DNA of 64,000 nt from Marinobacterium_D sp050908845 (GTDB lineage: Bacteria; Pseudomonadota; Gammaproteobacteria; Pseudomonadales; Balneatricaceae): NCBI RefSeq assembly GCF_050908845.1, contig NZ_CP194171.1:1054001-1118000 (forward strand), given 5' to 3'. Both the position numbers and the translations under genes were made by a program. Position 1 is the first letter of the stretch. The number at the start of each line of letters is the position of its first letter. The notes under the pieces were generated by a model that made no database searches, was not told the DNA's origin, and saw only the letters and a program-made list of their open reading frames with translations. Positions 42,077-50,326 of this stretch are shown here, in pieces.

Positions 42077-43455
42077 CGCTCAACGAGCGCCTTTCCAGAT
42101 ACCTGGATATCCCCTACCAGGCGCCCCGGCCCGGCATCGAGGGGCAGATTACCCGCATGATTGGATTGACCCTGGAGGCCGTGGGACTGCGCGTGGCCCT
42201 GGGGGACTGTTGTGTGGTTGAAGTCTCCCCCGGCCTGTCGGCGGAAGCTGAAGTGGTCGGTTTTGCCGGTGATCGCATCTATCTGATGCCGCTGGAGAGT
42301 ATCGAAGGGTTGAGCCCAGGCGCACGGGTGGTGCCGAGGATAGGCGCCAGTCTGGTGCCGGTTGGAGAGGGGCTGCTTGGTCGTGTTATCGACGGCATCG
42401 GTCGTCCGCTTGATGGCCTGGGGCCGCTTCAAGCTGAGGCGATGGTGCCGCTCGGTGGCGAAACCATCAACCCACTCAATCGTCACCCGATTGAAACCAC
42501 GCTGGATGTGGGGGTGCGTGCCATCAACGGCATGCTGGCGGTGGGTCGTGGGCAGCGCCTCGGGCTTTTTGCCGGCAGTGGTGTCGGTAAGTCGGTACTG
42601 CTGGGGATGATGACCCGCTTTACCGAGGCGGAGATCACCGTGGTGGGTCTGATCGGCGAGCGTGGCCGTGAGGTGCGCGAGTTTATCGAACAGAGTCTGG
42701 GCAAGGCGGGGCGTGAGCGGTCGGTGGTAGTGGCGGCGCCTGCGGATGATTCACCGCTGATGAGGCTACGCGCAGCACAGCTGGCGACGCGAATCGCCGA
42801 GCATTTTCGTAGCCAGGGTAAAAACGTGCTGCTGCTGATGGATTCGCTGACCCGTTACGCCCAGGCGCAGCGCGAGATCGCGCTGGCGGTGGGCGAGCCG
42901 CCCGCCACCAAGGGGTATCCACCCTCGGTGTTCGCCAAGCTGCCCAGGCTGGTGGAACGGGCGGGCAACGGCGAGACCGGCGGTGGATCCGTCACCGCGT
43001 TCTATACCGTGTTGACCGAGGGCGATGATCAGCAGGACCCGGTGGCGGATTCCGCCCGGGCTATACTCGATGGTCATATCGTCTTGTCCCGGCAGCTTGC
43101 CGAGCAGGGCCATTACCCGGCGATCGATATCGAAGCATCGATCAGTCGAGCCATGCCGCAGATCGTTGATCCGCAGCACCTGCATCTGGCAGTGCAGATG
43201 AAACGCACCTGGGCGCGCTACCATCAAAACGCAGACCTGATCTCCGTGGGTGCTTACGCCAGGGGCAGTGATCCGGAGATCGACCGGGCCATCGACCTGA
43301 TGCCGGCGATCAGGGCTTACATGCAGCAGGGGATGCAGGAGGCGATGCCGATCAAGCGTTCAATCCAGGAGTTGGCGATGATCATGCAGGCGAAACCGGA
43401 GCAGCCTCAACAGCCGAGGCCCGCCGCAGCGGCCGGATTAAGGCGTAAACCCTGA
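42073..43455 (+). CDS. fliI: Flagellar export ATPase FliI
   Basis: Hexameric cytoplasmic ATPase that feeds substrates to the export gate. 460 residues. Walker A is GLFAGSGVGKS (164-174); Walker B lies in NVLLLMDSLTRYAQAQREI, and the secretion-ATPase signature PPSVFAKLPRLVERAG and the GSVTAFYTVL loop follow. All catalytic positions are present. Overlaps fliH by 4 bp; fliJ follows after 28 bp. Confidence 0.97.
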   Translation: MTLNERLSRYLDIPYQAPRPGIEGQITRMIGLTLEAVGLRVALGDCCVVEVSPGLSAEAEVVGFAGDRIYLMPLESIEGLSPGARVVPRIGASLVPVGEGLLGRVIDGIGRPLDGLGPLQAEAMVPLGGETINPLNRHPIETTLDVGVRAINGMLAVGRGQRLGLFAGSGVGKSVLLGMMTRFTEAEITVVGLIGERGREVREFIEQSLGKAGRERSVVVAAPADDSPLMRLRAAQLATRIAEHFRSQGKNVLLLMDSLTRYAQAQREIALAVGEPPATKGYPPSVFAKLPRLVERAGNGETGGGSVTAFYTVLTEGDDQQDPVADSARAILDGHIVLSRQLAEQGHYPAIDIEASISRAMPQIVDPQHLHLAVQMKRTWARYHQNADLISVGAYARGSDPEIDRAIDLMPAIRAYMQQGMQEAMPIKRSIQELAMIMQAKPEQPQQPRPAAAAGLRRKP

Positions 43456-43483
43456 TGAAGACGGCTTCCACTGAAGGGCAGGT

Positions 43484-43927
43484 ATGGCGAAAAAGATAGA
43501 ACGCTTCCAGTTACTTCTGGATCTGGCGGAACGCAAGCGCAAAGAAGCGGAACGGCTGCTGGCTGAAGCCCAACAGCGGGTCTCCCAGGCGCAGGCGGGC
43601 CTCACCCAGTTGCAGCAATATCAGCTGGAGTATCAGCAGCAGTTTCAGACAGCTGGCCAGGGCGGTCTGTCCAGTGGTGGGGTGCAGGCTTACCAGGGTT
43701 TTATCAGCAAACTCAGCGCCACCAGTCTGCAGCAGCAGGAAGCGCTCAAGCAGAGCCAGGCGCAGCTTGAGCAGGTAGAAGCTCACTGGCGTCAGACTCT
43801 GGCGCATTACAAGGCGATGCAGAAGCTGCTCGACAAGGCGCTCGATGAGCAGCGGGCGCATGACGAAAAACGCCTGCAGCAGGAGCTTGATGAGCGTTCC
43901 CAGCATATCCGTACCAACTTTCTTTAA
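43484..43927 (+). CDS. fliJ: Export apparatus central stalk FliJ
   Basis: Coiled-coil protein that fits the FliI ring like the gamma subunit of F1. 147 residues, almost wholly helical, Gln/Glu/Lys-rich; the family start FQLLLDLAERKRKEAERLLAEA and the heptad pattern are visible. Position after fliI confirms the assignment. Last gene of the fliE operon block before the sigma-54 promoter at 43965. Confidence 0.93.
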   Translation: MAKKIERFQLLLDLAERKRKEAERLLAEAQQRVSQAQAGLTQLQQYQLEYQQQFQTAGQGGLSSGGVQAYQGFISKLSATSLQQQEALKQSQAQLEQVEAHWRQTLAHYKAMQKLLDKALDEQRAHDEKRLQQELDERSQHIRTNFL

Positions 43928-43964
43928 AAAAACCGGACTTCTGCAAACCCGGCTCTGAAAAATC

Positions 43965-43980
43965 TGGCCCCGATATTGCT
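43965..43980 (+). promoter_or_regulatory. Sigma-54 promoter for fliK and downstream genes
   Basis: TGGCCCCGATATTGCT: GG-N10-GC with TGGC and TTGCT elements intact. It lies in the only non-coding gap between fliJ and fliK, 42 bp before the fliK ATG. May also drive fliLMNOPQR-flhB, since the fliK-fliL gap has no GG-N10-GC pattern. Confidence 0.78.
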
Positions 43981-44022
43981 CCGTTGAGTTGTTAATCGCC
44001 GATTATCGCTTCAGGAGCGAGT

Positions 44023-46047
44023 ATGCCGTCAGCCAGTGTTTCCCTATCCATCGCCAGTGTTTCGGCCTCCGTATCGCCGTCCAGGCCCGCGCCGTCTGCA
44101 GCGCCGGGGGGGGCGACGCCTTCCGGTGGCTTTGCCGAGGTGATGCGTGATGCGCAGGGCCACCAGGGCAAAGCGGCGGGGAAAGGCGGCGATGCTTTGC
44201 CGAGCGGCGGTAAAGAGCTGCCTGCCCAGCGGCAACAGGAAAATTTACAGCCGGAACATGCCGGCAATGCCAGCGTTGAAAAGGCCGGAAAGGATCTCGA
44301 TCAGGTGGATCAGCCAACCGCTGAGCCTGAGGAGGGAGAATCTGGTCATGAAGATAAAGCGCTTCAGGCGCAGAATGACGGCGCGGAGGAGGCTGTTACG
44401 GCGGATTCACAGCAAAGGCTCAAGGAGCCGGCCTCTTCTGCTGAAGTGCCGCGCCCGGGTCTGAGTGTGGAAAATAGGGTTGGTCAGTCTGCCCAGAGCA
44501 GTTCGAAGACAGAGGCTGGTGTAGAAGTCACTGTTACCGGGGATAAGCTGGCTGGCGAGGGGGAGAACGATCCACATATTTCCGGTTCCGCGCAGCGACC
44601 GGGTCCGAGTGCTGAAAATAGTGTCGTCCAGCCTTCTCAGGACAGTTTGACGGCGGATGCTGCTGCAGAAGGCACTGACTCCGGCAGTAAGCTGGTTGTC
44701 CAGGGTGAGAGCAAAAGTGAGAGCGAGAGCGCTCCGCAGCTGTCGGCACGGGCAACAGGTGAAAATGATCAAACCACGCAGCAGTCTGCCAGGGCTGCTG
44801 ATCGGTCCGGAGTGCAGGCTGACGCAGCGCCGGCCGTTTCAAGCCAGAAGTCTGGTGAAACAGCGCCGCTCTCTGCCGATACAGCTCCTGTAAAAACTCA
44901 GCCTGAACTGTCGGAACAGGGCGCACGTCCTGAAGTCAGGGCTGCCGCACTGCAAAATGGCAAGCCGGGTGAGGTCTCGTCTGGTGAAAGCAAGCCCGGT
45001 GTCAGGGTGTCTGAATTAGCCAGTGAAGGCCGTCGCACAGGCACGCGCACACTGCAGTCCGAGACCGTTGATAGCGCTTCCGTAGATTCAATACCCCGGG
45101 ATAGCGGGGCTGTGGATAACCCTGAGGCTGTTGTGCCGGAGGCCGGGGTCGTTGAAGAGGAAGCTCCGATGTCTGCTGCAACGGCTCAGTTGGCCGCGCA
45201 GTCATCTACGCCTGCAGTTGAGGGACAAACTTCTGCTCAGTCGGCCCGGGATACCGTGAGCCAGTCGATCGAGCGTAACGCCAATGTCGCCCAGGCGGGT
45301 GCTCAGTCACAGACTGGCGATAGCGCCCAGGCAACCGCTCAGAATGCCCGTTCTGGTGGTGAGTCAGGCGGTCAGCAGAATGGCGGTCAGCGAAACGCCG
45401 CCGGTGAGTTGCTGGCCTCTCAACAGGGGCAGGCGTCAGCCAGGGGCGATGCCGAATCAGCGCCGGGTTCATCGCGCAGCCCTACCCTGTTTTCGGCGGA
45501 TACCCGCGCTGCTGGTGACTCCGCCAGCGGTCTCAATGCCCAGGGGCAGTCTCAAACGGCTAATGGTCTGCAGACCGGAGGCGCTGCGCCGCGACCGGAT
45601 GCCGCCTCAGCCGCGGCGGCCATGGCTCAGCGCTTGCAGGATCCCGCTTGGGGGCGGGCTATGGGACAGCGGGCGATCATGATGGCGCAGTATGGCCCGC
45701 GGACCGCGGAGATACAGCTGGACCCGCCTGAGCTTGGTGCCATGCAGATCAGAATTCACCTGAGCGGCAGTGATCAGGTCAGTGTCAGTTTTAATTCGCC
45801 ACACGCCCAGGTACGGGATGCTATCGAGCAGCAGTTGCCAAGGCTCAGGGAGATGTTTGCAGAGCAGGGGATGGATCTGAGCCAGTCCTCAGTGTCGGAT
45901 CAGTCCGCCCGGGGGCGCGGCGATGATTCCAGCGGTGGGCGCTCCAGCCAATCAGCCTCGGCGGCCTACGGCGAGAGCGGCTCCGGTGACGAAACACCCG
46001 TCAATGTTACCCAGGCCCCAGTGGGGCTGGTCGACTATTACGCCTGA
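44023..46047 (+). CDS. fliK: Hook-length control protein FliK
   Basis: Exported molecular ruler that stops hook growth and switches export to filament substrates. 674 residues. About 1-510 is low complexity (Ala/Ser/Gln/Glu/Gly) and contains two related 39-residue units at about 144-182 and 192-230 (RPGLSVEN.. and RPGPSAEN..). The conserved C-terminal switch domain (about 535-625) has EIQLDPPELGAMQIRIHL and QLPRLREMFAEQGMDL. Longer than enteric FliK (about 405). Identity rests on the C-terminal domain and the position between fliJ and fliL. Confidence 0.93.
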   Translation: MPSASVSLSIASVSASVSPSRPAPSAAPGGATPSGGFAEVMRDAQGHQGKAAGKGGDALPSGGKELPAQRQQENLQPEHAGNASVEKAGKDLDQVDQPTAEPEEGESGHEDKALQAQNDGAEEAVTADSQQRLKEPASSAEVPRPGLSVENRVGQSAQSSSKTEAGVEVTVTGDKLAGEGENDPHISGSAQRPGPSAENSVVQPSQDSLTADAAAEGTDSGSKLVVQGESKSESESAPQLSARATGENDQTTQQSARAADRSGVQADAAPAVSSQKSGETAPLSADTAPVKTQPELSEQGARPEVRAAALQNGKPGEVSSGESKPGVRVSELASEGRRTGTRTLQSETVDSASVDSIPRDSGAVDNPEAVVPEAGVVEEEAPMSAATAQLAAQSSTPAVEGQTSAQSARDTVSQSIERNANVAQAGAQSQTGDSAQATAQNARSGGESGGQQNGGQRNAAGELLASQQGQASARGDAESAPGSSRSPTLFSADTRAAGDSASGLNAQGQSQTANGLQTGGAAPRPDAASAAAAMAQRLQDPAWGRAMGQRAIMMAQYGPRTAEIQLDPPELGAMQIRIHLSGSDQVSVSFNSPHAQVRDAIEQQLPRLREMFAEQGMDLSQSSVSDQSARGRGDDSSGGRSSQSASAAYGESGSGDETPVNVTQAPVGLVDYYA

Positions 46048-46140
46048 TGCTTTAGCGCTGAAATCAGTGTGTTATATTAGCGGCGAGGTTTGAACGCTCG
46101 GCCAGGAGCGCTGGCGCGTGGGTAATTTGACGGGGAAAGT

Positions 46141-46650
46141 ATGGCGGACGAGGCGCAGGCCGAAGATCAGGCTCCGAAGGGATCCAGGAAAAAGCTGATA
46201 ATCATTCTTGCGCTGGTTGGCGTGCTGCTGGTCGGTGGTGCGGGTGCCGCCGCATTTTTCGTTTTCGGCGCAGCCGATGAAGCGCCCGCCGAAACCGCCG
46301 AGCCTGTGCGCGAGGATGCGATTTACACCAAGGTGCGTACCCTGGAAGGCAAGCCGATGTTCGTGGTGACCCTGCAGTCTGAGGATGGCAAGCGTCACTA
46401 TATGCAGGCCTATGTCGAGGCGAAAAGCCGCTCACAGACCGTCGTCGATGCGCTGGAGCTGCATATGCCGCTGATCGTGGCACGCCTGAATACGCTGTTC
46501 TCGACGCAGACCTTTGAGCACCTGATGACTATCGAAGGCAAGCAGGAACTCAGAACCCAGGCGACCGAGCTGGTGCAGTCGATCATGCAGGAAAAGATCG
46601 GCCGGCCGGGTGTCGAGTCGATCCTGTTCACCAATCTGGTAATGCAGTAA
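46141..46650 (+). CDS. fliL: Basal-body protein FliL
   Basis: Single-pass inner-membrane protein associated with the stators. 169 residues: short charged cytoplasmic N-terminus, membrane helix (about 19-42, KLIIILALVGVLLVGGAGAA), and a periplasmic SPFH-like domain ending REKIG-type segment IMQEKIGRPGVESILFTNLVMQ, which is the family hallmark. Eleven bp before fliM. Usual order, no peculiarity. Confidence 0.95.
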   Translation: MADEAQAEDQAPKGSRKKLIIILALVGVLLVGGAGAAAFFVFGAADEAPAETAEPVREDAIYTKVRTLEGKPMFVVTLQSEDGKRHYMQAYVEAKSRSQTVVDALELHMPLIVARLNTLFSTQTFEHLMTIEGKQELRTQATELVQSIMQEKIGRPGVESILFTNLVMQ

Positions 46651-46661
46651 GCGGAGACACC

Positions 46662-47645
46662 ATGTCGGTAAAAGATCTACTGTCGCAGGATGAGATCGAC
46701 GCGCTTCTGCATGGCGTTGACGACGGTGACGTAGACACCGCCGACGAAGAACCCGCCGAGGGCGACGAAGACGGGGTTCGCAGTTACGATCTGGCCAGCC
46801 ACGAGCGCATCGTACGTGGCCGGATGCCGACGCTTGAGATGATCAACGAGCGTTTCGCCCGTCATACCCGGATCAGTCTTTTCAACCTGTTGCGCCGTAC
46901 CGCCGATGTCAGTGTGGGTGGTGTGCAGGTGATGAAATACGGCGACTACATCCACACCCTGTACGTGCCCACCAGCATGAATCTGGTCAAGGTGAGTCCG
47001 TTTCGCGGTACCGGCCTGTTTATCATGGATGCCAAGCTGGTCTTCAAACTGGTGGATCAATTCTTCGGTGGCGACGGGCGTCACGCCAAAATCGAGGGGC
47101 GCGAGTTTACGCCGACCGAAACGCGCCTGGTCAACAAGACGCTGTCCCAGTTGTTCCGCGATCTTGAAGAGGCCTGGCGCCCGGTCTACAAGGTCAAGTT
47201 CGAGCATATCGGCTCGGAAGTAAACCCGGCGATGGCAAGCGTCATCAATCCCAGTGACGTGGTCGTGGTCAGTACCTTTCAGGTGGACCTGGAGGGTGGT
47301 ACCGGCGAGCTGCAGGTGACCCTGCCCTACGCGATGCTGGAGCCTATCCGCGAGATACTGGTCTCCGGGCACCAGAATACCGAGGATCATCAGGATGAGC
47401 GCTGGCGGGTCGCACTGCAGCGCGACATCATGCTCGCGCCACTGGATCTCAACCTGGTGGTCGCCGAACGTGAGATGACGCTGAGGGATGTGGTGGAGTT
47501 CGAGGCGGGCGATATTATCCCGGTGGACCTGCCCGAGAAGCTGGTGCTTTACGCCAACAAGGTGCCGATCTACAACTGCCAGCTCGGTGCCTCCCGTGGT
47601 AATCTGGCGATCAAGGTTCTGGAACAATTCAAGCAGCCGGACTAA
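46662..47645 (+). CDS. fliM: Switch protein FliM
   Basis: C-ring protein that binds phosphorylated CheY and reverses rotation. 327 residues. The N-terminal CheY-binding peptide LLSQDEIDALLHG is intact, the middle domain (about 45-230) starts with the GRMPTLEMINERFARH segment, and a C-terminal SPOA domain (about 245-325) follows. The DEIDALL peptide resembles the repeats in the CheA linker and the CheZ tail encoded further right. In operon with fliL and fliN. Confidence 0.97.
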   Translation: MSVKDLLSQDEIDALLHGVDDGDVDTADEEPAEGDEDGVRSYDLASHERIVRGRMPTLEMINERFARHTRISLFNLLRRTADVSVGGVQVMKYGDYIHTLYVPTSMNLVKVSPFRGTGLFIMDAKLVFKLVDQFFGGDGRHAKIEGREFTPTETRLVNKTLSQLFRDLEEAWRPVYKVKFEHIGSEVNPAMASVINPSDVVVVSTFQVDLEGGTGELQVTLPYAMLEPIREILVSGHQNTEDHQDERWRVALQRDIMLAPLDLNLVVAEREMTLRDVVEFEAGDIIPVDLPEKLVLYANKVPIYNCQLGASRGNLAIKVLEQFKQPD

Positions 47646-47672
47646 GTGTCCTTGTCTGCGGAGAGATAGCAC

Positions 47673-48098
47673 GTGAGTGACGAAAATAACGATCTGGACC
47701 AGCAGGCGCTTGCCGATGAATGGGCCGCGGCCCTCGAAGAGCAGGTCGGCGGTGCCGACAGCGGCGAAGCGATCAGTGATGATGGTGCCCAGTCGGTGGA
47801 TCTGGATGAGCTGAGGGACGAATCCGCGCCGGTCAACGACCCCAAGCTGGATGTGATCCTCGATGTACCGGTACGTATGACCATGGAGGTCGGCGGTACC
47901 GAAATCCCGATCCGCAATCTGCTGCAGCTGAACCAGGGTTCCGTGATCGAGCTCGACCGCGTTGCCGGTGAGCCGCTTGATGTGAAGATCAACGGTACCC
48001 TCATTGCCCACGGGGAAGTGGTGGTGGTCAATGACCGCTACGGTATACGTCTGACCGATGTGATCAGCCCGCAGGAACGTATCCGGCGGTTGAAGTGA
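47673..48098 (+). CDS. fliN: Switch protein FliN
   Basis: Lower C-ring subunit and docking site for FliH. 141 residues: acidic N-terminal extension (about 1-55) and SPOA domain (about 60-140: LDVILDVPVRMTMEVGGTEI, LQLNQGSVIELDR, INGTLIAHGEVVVVNDRYG). Start is GTG with a GGAGAG ribosome site. The stop overlaps the fliO ATG by one base (TGATG). Confidence 0.97.
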   Translation: MSDENNDLDQQALADEWAAALEEQVGGADSGEAISDDGAQSVDLDELRDESAPVNDPKLDVILDVPVRMTMEVGGTEIPIRNLLQLNQGSVIELDRVAGEPLDVKINGTLIAHGEVVVVNDRYGIRLTDVISPQERIRRLK

Positions 48099-48523
48099 TG
48101 CGTCTCCCGGTCGCGGTTGCGATTCTGCTCCTAACTCCTTTCAGTCTGGCCGCCGAACCCGGGGCCGGGACCTCCTCTGCCCTGCCCAGTCCGCTGGGGT
48201 CCGGCGCCATTGTCGAGCTGGTGCTCGGCTTGATCGCCGTTGTTGCCCTGATCCTGGTGCTGGCCTGGGTAGTGAGGCGTCTTAACGTACTGCCGGGGCA
48301 ACGTGCCGGTATGCAGGTGGTGGCGGTGCTGCCGCTGGGGCAGCGTGAGCGGGCGGTGCTGATTCAGGTCGGTGAGCAGCAGCTGCTGTTGGGCGTCAGC
48401 GGCTCTCAGGTCAGCCTGCTGGAAAAGTTTGATACGCCGGTCATCGAGCCGCGCCATGGGCCTCAGGGGGCCTTCGCCAACCGGCTGAAAGAGGTGATGC
48501 AGCAGACGGGGAGAAAGCCCTGA
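48098..48523 (+). CDS. fliO: Export gate assembly protein FliO
   Basis: Helps assemble FliP in the export gate. 141 residues: signal-like N-terminus (about 1-19), membrane helix (about 38-62, IVELVLGLIAVVALILVLAWVV) and a small cytoplasmic domain with QVVAVLPLGQRERAVLIQVG and LLLGVSGSQVSLL. I take the ATG at 48098 in the TGATG overlap rather than the GTG one codon earlier. It overlaps fliP by one base in the same manner. Confidence 0.93.
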   Translation: MRLPVAVAILLLTPFSLAAEPGAGTSSALPSPLGSGAIVELVLGLIAVVALILVLAWVVRRLNVLPGQRAGMQVVAVLPLGQRERAVLIQVGEQQLLLGVSGSQVSLLEKFDTPVIEPRHGPQGAFANRLKEVMQQTGRKP

Positions 48524-49257
48524 TGCGCTGGCTGTTGCTGCCGCTGTTGCTGCTGAGTATGTCCGCCTGGGGTGCTGATGCGACTTTTCCAGCGGTCACG
48601 GTGACCACTGGCGAGGACGGTACCACCAACTACAGTGTCACGATCCAGATCCTGGCATTGATGACGCTGCTGACCTTCCTGCCGGCGATCCTGATGATGA
48701 TGACCTCCTTTACCCGGATCATCATCGTACTGTCGATACTGCGCCAGGCGCTGGGGTTGCAGCAGACCCCGTCAAACCAGGTGCTTCTGGGGTTATCCCT
48801 GTTTCTGACGCTGTTCATCATGACGCCGGTGATCGACCGGGTAAATGCCCAGGCGGTGCAGCCCTACCTCAATGATGAGCTGGCGCCGCTGGAGGCCCTG
48901 CAGGCGGCCAGCCGGCCGTTTCATCAGTTCATGGTCAGTAACACCCGGGAGAATGATCTGGATCTGTTCATGCGGATCTCGGAAACGCCGGATGTGGCGT
49001 CGGTTGATGAGATCCCGCTGCAGGTGCTGGTGCCGGCGTTCGTAACCAGTGAGCTGAAGACGGCGTTCCAGATCGGCTTCATGCTGTTTATCCCCTTTCT
49101 GGTGATCGACCTGGTGGTGGCCAGTGTGTTGATGGCCATGGGTATGATGATGCTGTCTCCGGTGATCATCTCCCTGCCGTTCAAGATCATGCTGTTTGTG
49201 CTGGTGGATGGCTGGGCGATGGTGATGGGGACGCTGGCGGCCAGTTTCGGCATTTAG
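48523..49257 (+). CDS. fliP: Export gate protein FliP
   Basis: Core pore subunit of the flagellar type III gate. 244 residues with a cleavable signal peptide (about 1-18), then four membrane helices. Family signatures: LTFLPAILMMMTSFTRIIIV, QTPSNQVLLGLSLFLTLF and FLVIDLVVASVLMAMGMMML. Coupled to fliO by TGATG. No deviations. Confidence 0.97.
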   Translation: MRWLLLPLLLLSMSAWGADATFPAVTVTTGEDGTTNYSVTIQILALMTLLTFLPAILMMMTSFTRIIIVLSILRQALGLQQTPSNQVLLGLSLFLTLFIMTPVIDRVNAQAVQPYLNDELAPLEALQAASRPFHQFMVSNTRENDLDLFMRISETPDVASVDEIPLQVLVPAFVTSELKTAFQIGFMLFIPFLVIDLVVASVLMAMGMMMLSPVIISLPFKIMLFVLVDGWAMVMGTLAASFGI

Positions 49258-49265
49258 GAGGTCCC

Positions 49266-49535
49266 ATGACAACCGGTATGGTGCTGGATCTTTTCGGTAG
49301 CGCAATCTGGACGGTGGTGCTTATCGTCTCCGCTATCGTGGTGCCGGGTCTGATTGTTGGTCTGATCGTTTCCATTTTTCAGGCCGCTACCCAGATCAAC
49401 GAACAGACGCTGAGTTTTCTGCCGCGTCTGATCGTCACGCTGCTGGCGCTGATGGCGTTCGGTCCCTGGATCGTGACCGAGCTGATGGATCAGTTCCAGT
49501 ATCTCTTCATGAACATCCCACGCCTGATCGGTTAA
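49266..49535 (+). CDS. fliQ: Export gate protein FliQ
   Basis: Small gate subunit of 89 residues forming a helical hairpin: two membrane helices (about 15-40 and 50-75) around the conserved GLIVSIFQAATQINEQTLSF. AGGAGG lies 4 nt before the ATG. Lies 8 bp after fliP and 2 bp before fliR. Confidence 0.96.
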   Translation: MTTGMVLDLFGSAIWTVVLIVSAIVVPGLIVGLIVSIFQAATQINEQTLSFLPRLIVTLLALMAFGPWIVTELMDQFQYLFMNIPRLIG

Positions 49536-49537
49536 CC

Positions 49538-50326
49538 ATGGAAATAGATCTGACGCTGATCGAACGGATGGTGGGGCAGATCCTGCTGCCGCTGTTTCGG
49601 GTGGCGTCCGTCTTCATGACCATGCCTATATTCGGTACCCGGCTGGTGCCGGTGCGGGTCCGTCTCGGGCTGGCGCTGGGCGTTACCGCTGTACTGGTGC
49701 CGGTGCTGCCGCCGGTGCCCGCTTATGATGGCCTGTCCGGTGAAATGTGGCTGCTGATCGTCGAGCAGGTGGTGATCGGTACGGTGATCGGCTTTACGCT
49801 GCAGATCCTGATGGAAACCTTTGTTGTCGGTGGTCAGCTGATTGCCAACCAGATGGGCCTGGGGTTTGCGTCGATGTCCGATCCGGCCAACGGCACCAAT
49901 GTGGTGGTGCTCGGGCAGTTTTACCTGATGATGGTGATGCTGATGTTCCTGGCGATGAACGGCCACCTGGTGGTTATCGAGACCCTGGCGATGAGTTTCG
50001 AGGTGCTGCCGATCGGTGAGGGCGGGCTGCCACTGAATAACCTCTGGCGCATTGTACTGGCAGGTGGCTGGCTCTTCTCGGCCGGTGTGTTGATGGCGCT
50101 GCCGGCGGTTACGGCGCTGCTGGTGGTTAACTTTGCCTTCGGTATCATGACCAAGGCGGCGCCTCAGCTGAATATCTTCGCGATCGGCTTTCCCTTCACC
50201 ATGCTGCTGGGGATTTTTATCGTCTGGGCCTCCCTGGGCGGTTTTCTTGGTCAGTACGAGCGCTTTGCCGAGGCGGTGCTGGAGTTGATCACCAACGTTA
50301 TCCGGGAGGCGGGTCGCGGTGGCTGA
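49538..50326 (+). CDS. fliR: Export gate protein FliR
   Basis: Gate subunit closing the FliP ring; 262 residues and about six membrane helices. Conserved segments FRVASVFMTMPIFG, EQVVIGTVIGFTLQILMETFVVGGQLIANQMG and VTALLVVNFAFGIMTKAAPQLNIFAIGFP. The stop overlaps the flhB start by 8 bp. Confidence 0.97.
   Translation: MEIDLTLIERMVGQILLPLFRVASVFMTMPIFGTRLVPVRVRLGLALGVTAVLVPVLPPVPAYDGLSGEMWLLIVEQVVIGTVIGFTLQILMETFVVGGQLIANQMGLGFASMSDPANGTNVVVLGQFYLMMVMLMFLAMNGHLVVIETLAMSFEVLPIGEGGLPLNNLWRIVLAGGWLFSAGVLMALPAVTALLVVNFAFGIMTKAAPQLNIFAIGFPFTMLLGIFIVWASLGGFLGQYERFAEAVLELITNVIREAGRGG

Noticed and set aside
43999..44008. Sigma-28-like -10 (GCCGATTA) before fliK
   Set aside because: The -35 position 15 nt upstream reads CTCC, not TAAA or TCAA. 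The sigma-54 site at 43965 explains the gap better.
46677..48011. 444-codon minus-strand frame opposite fliM and fliN
   Set aside because: Covers two conserved switch genes and their gap; no independent evidence of coding.
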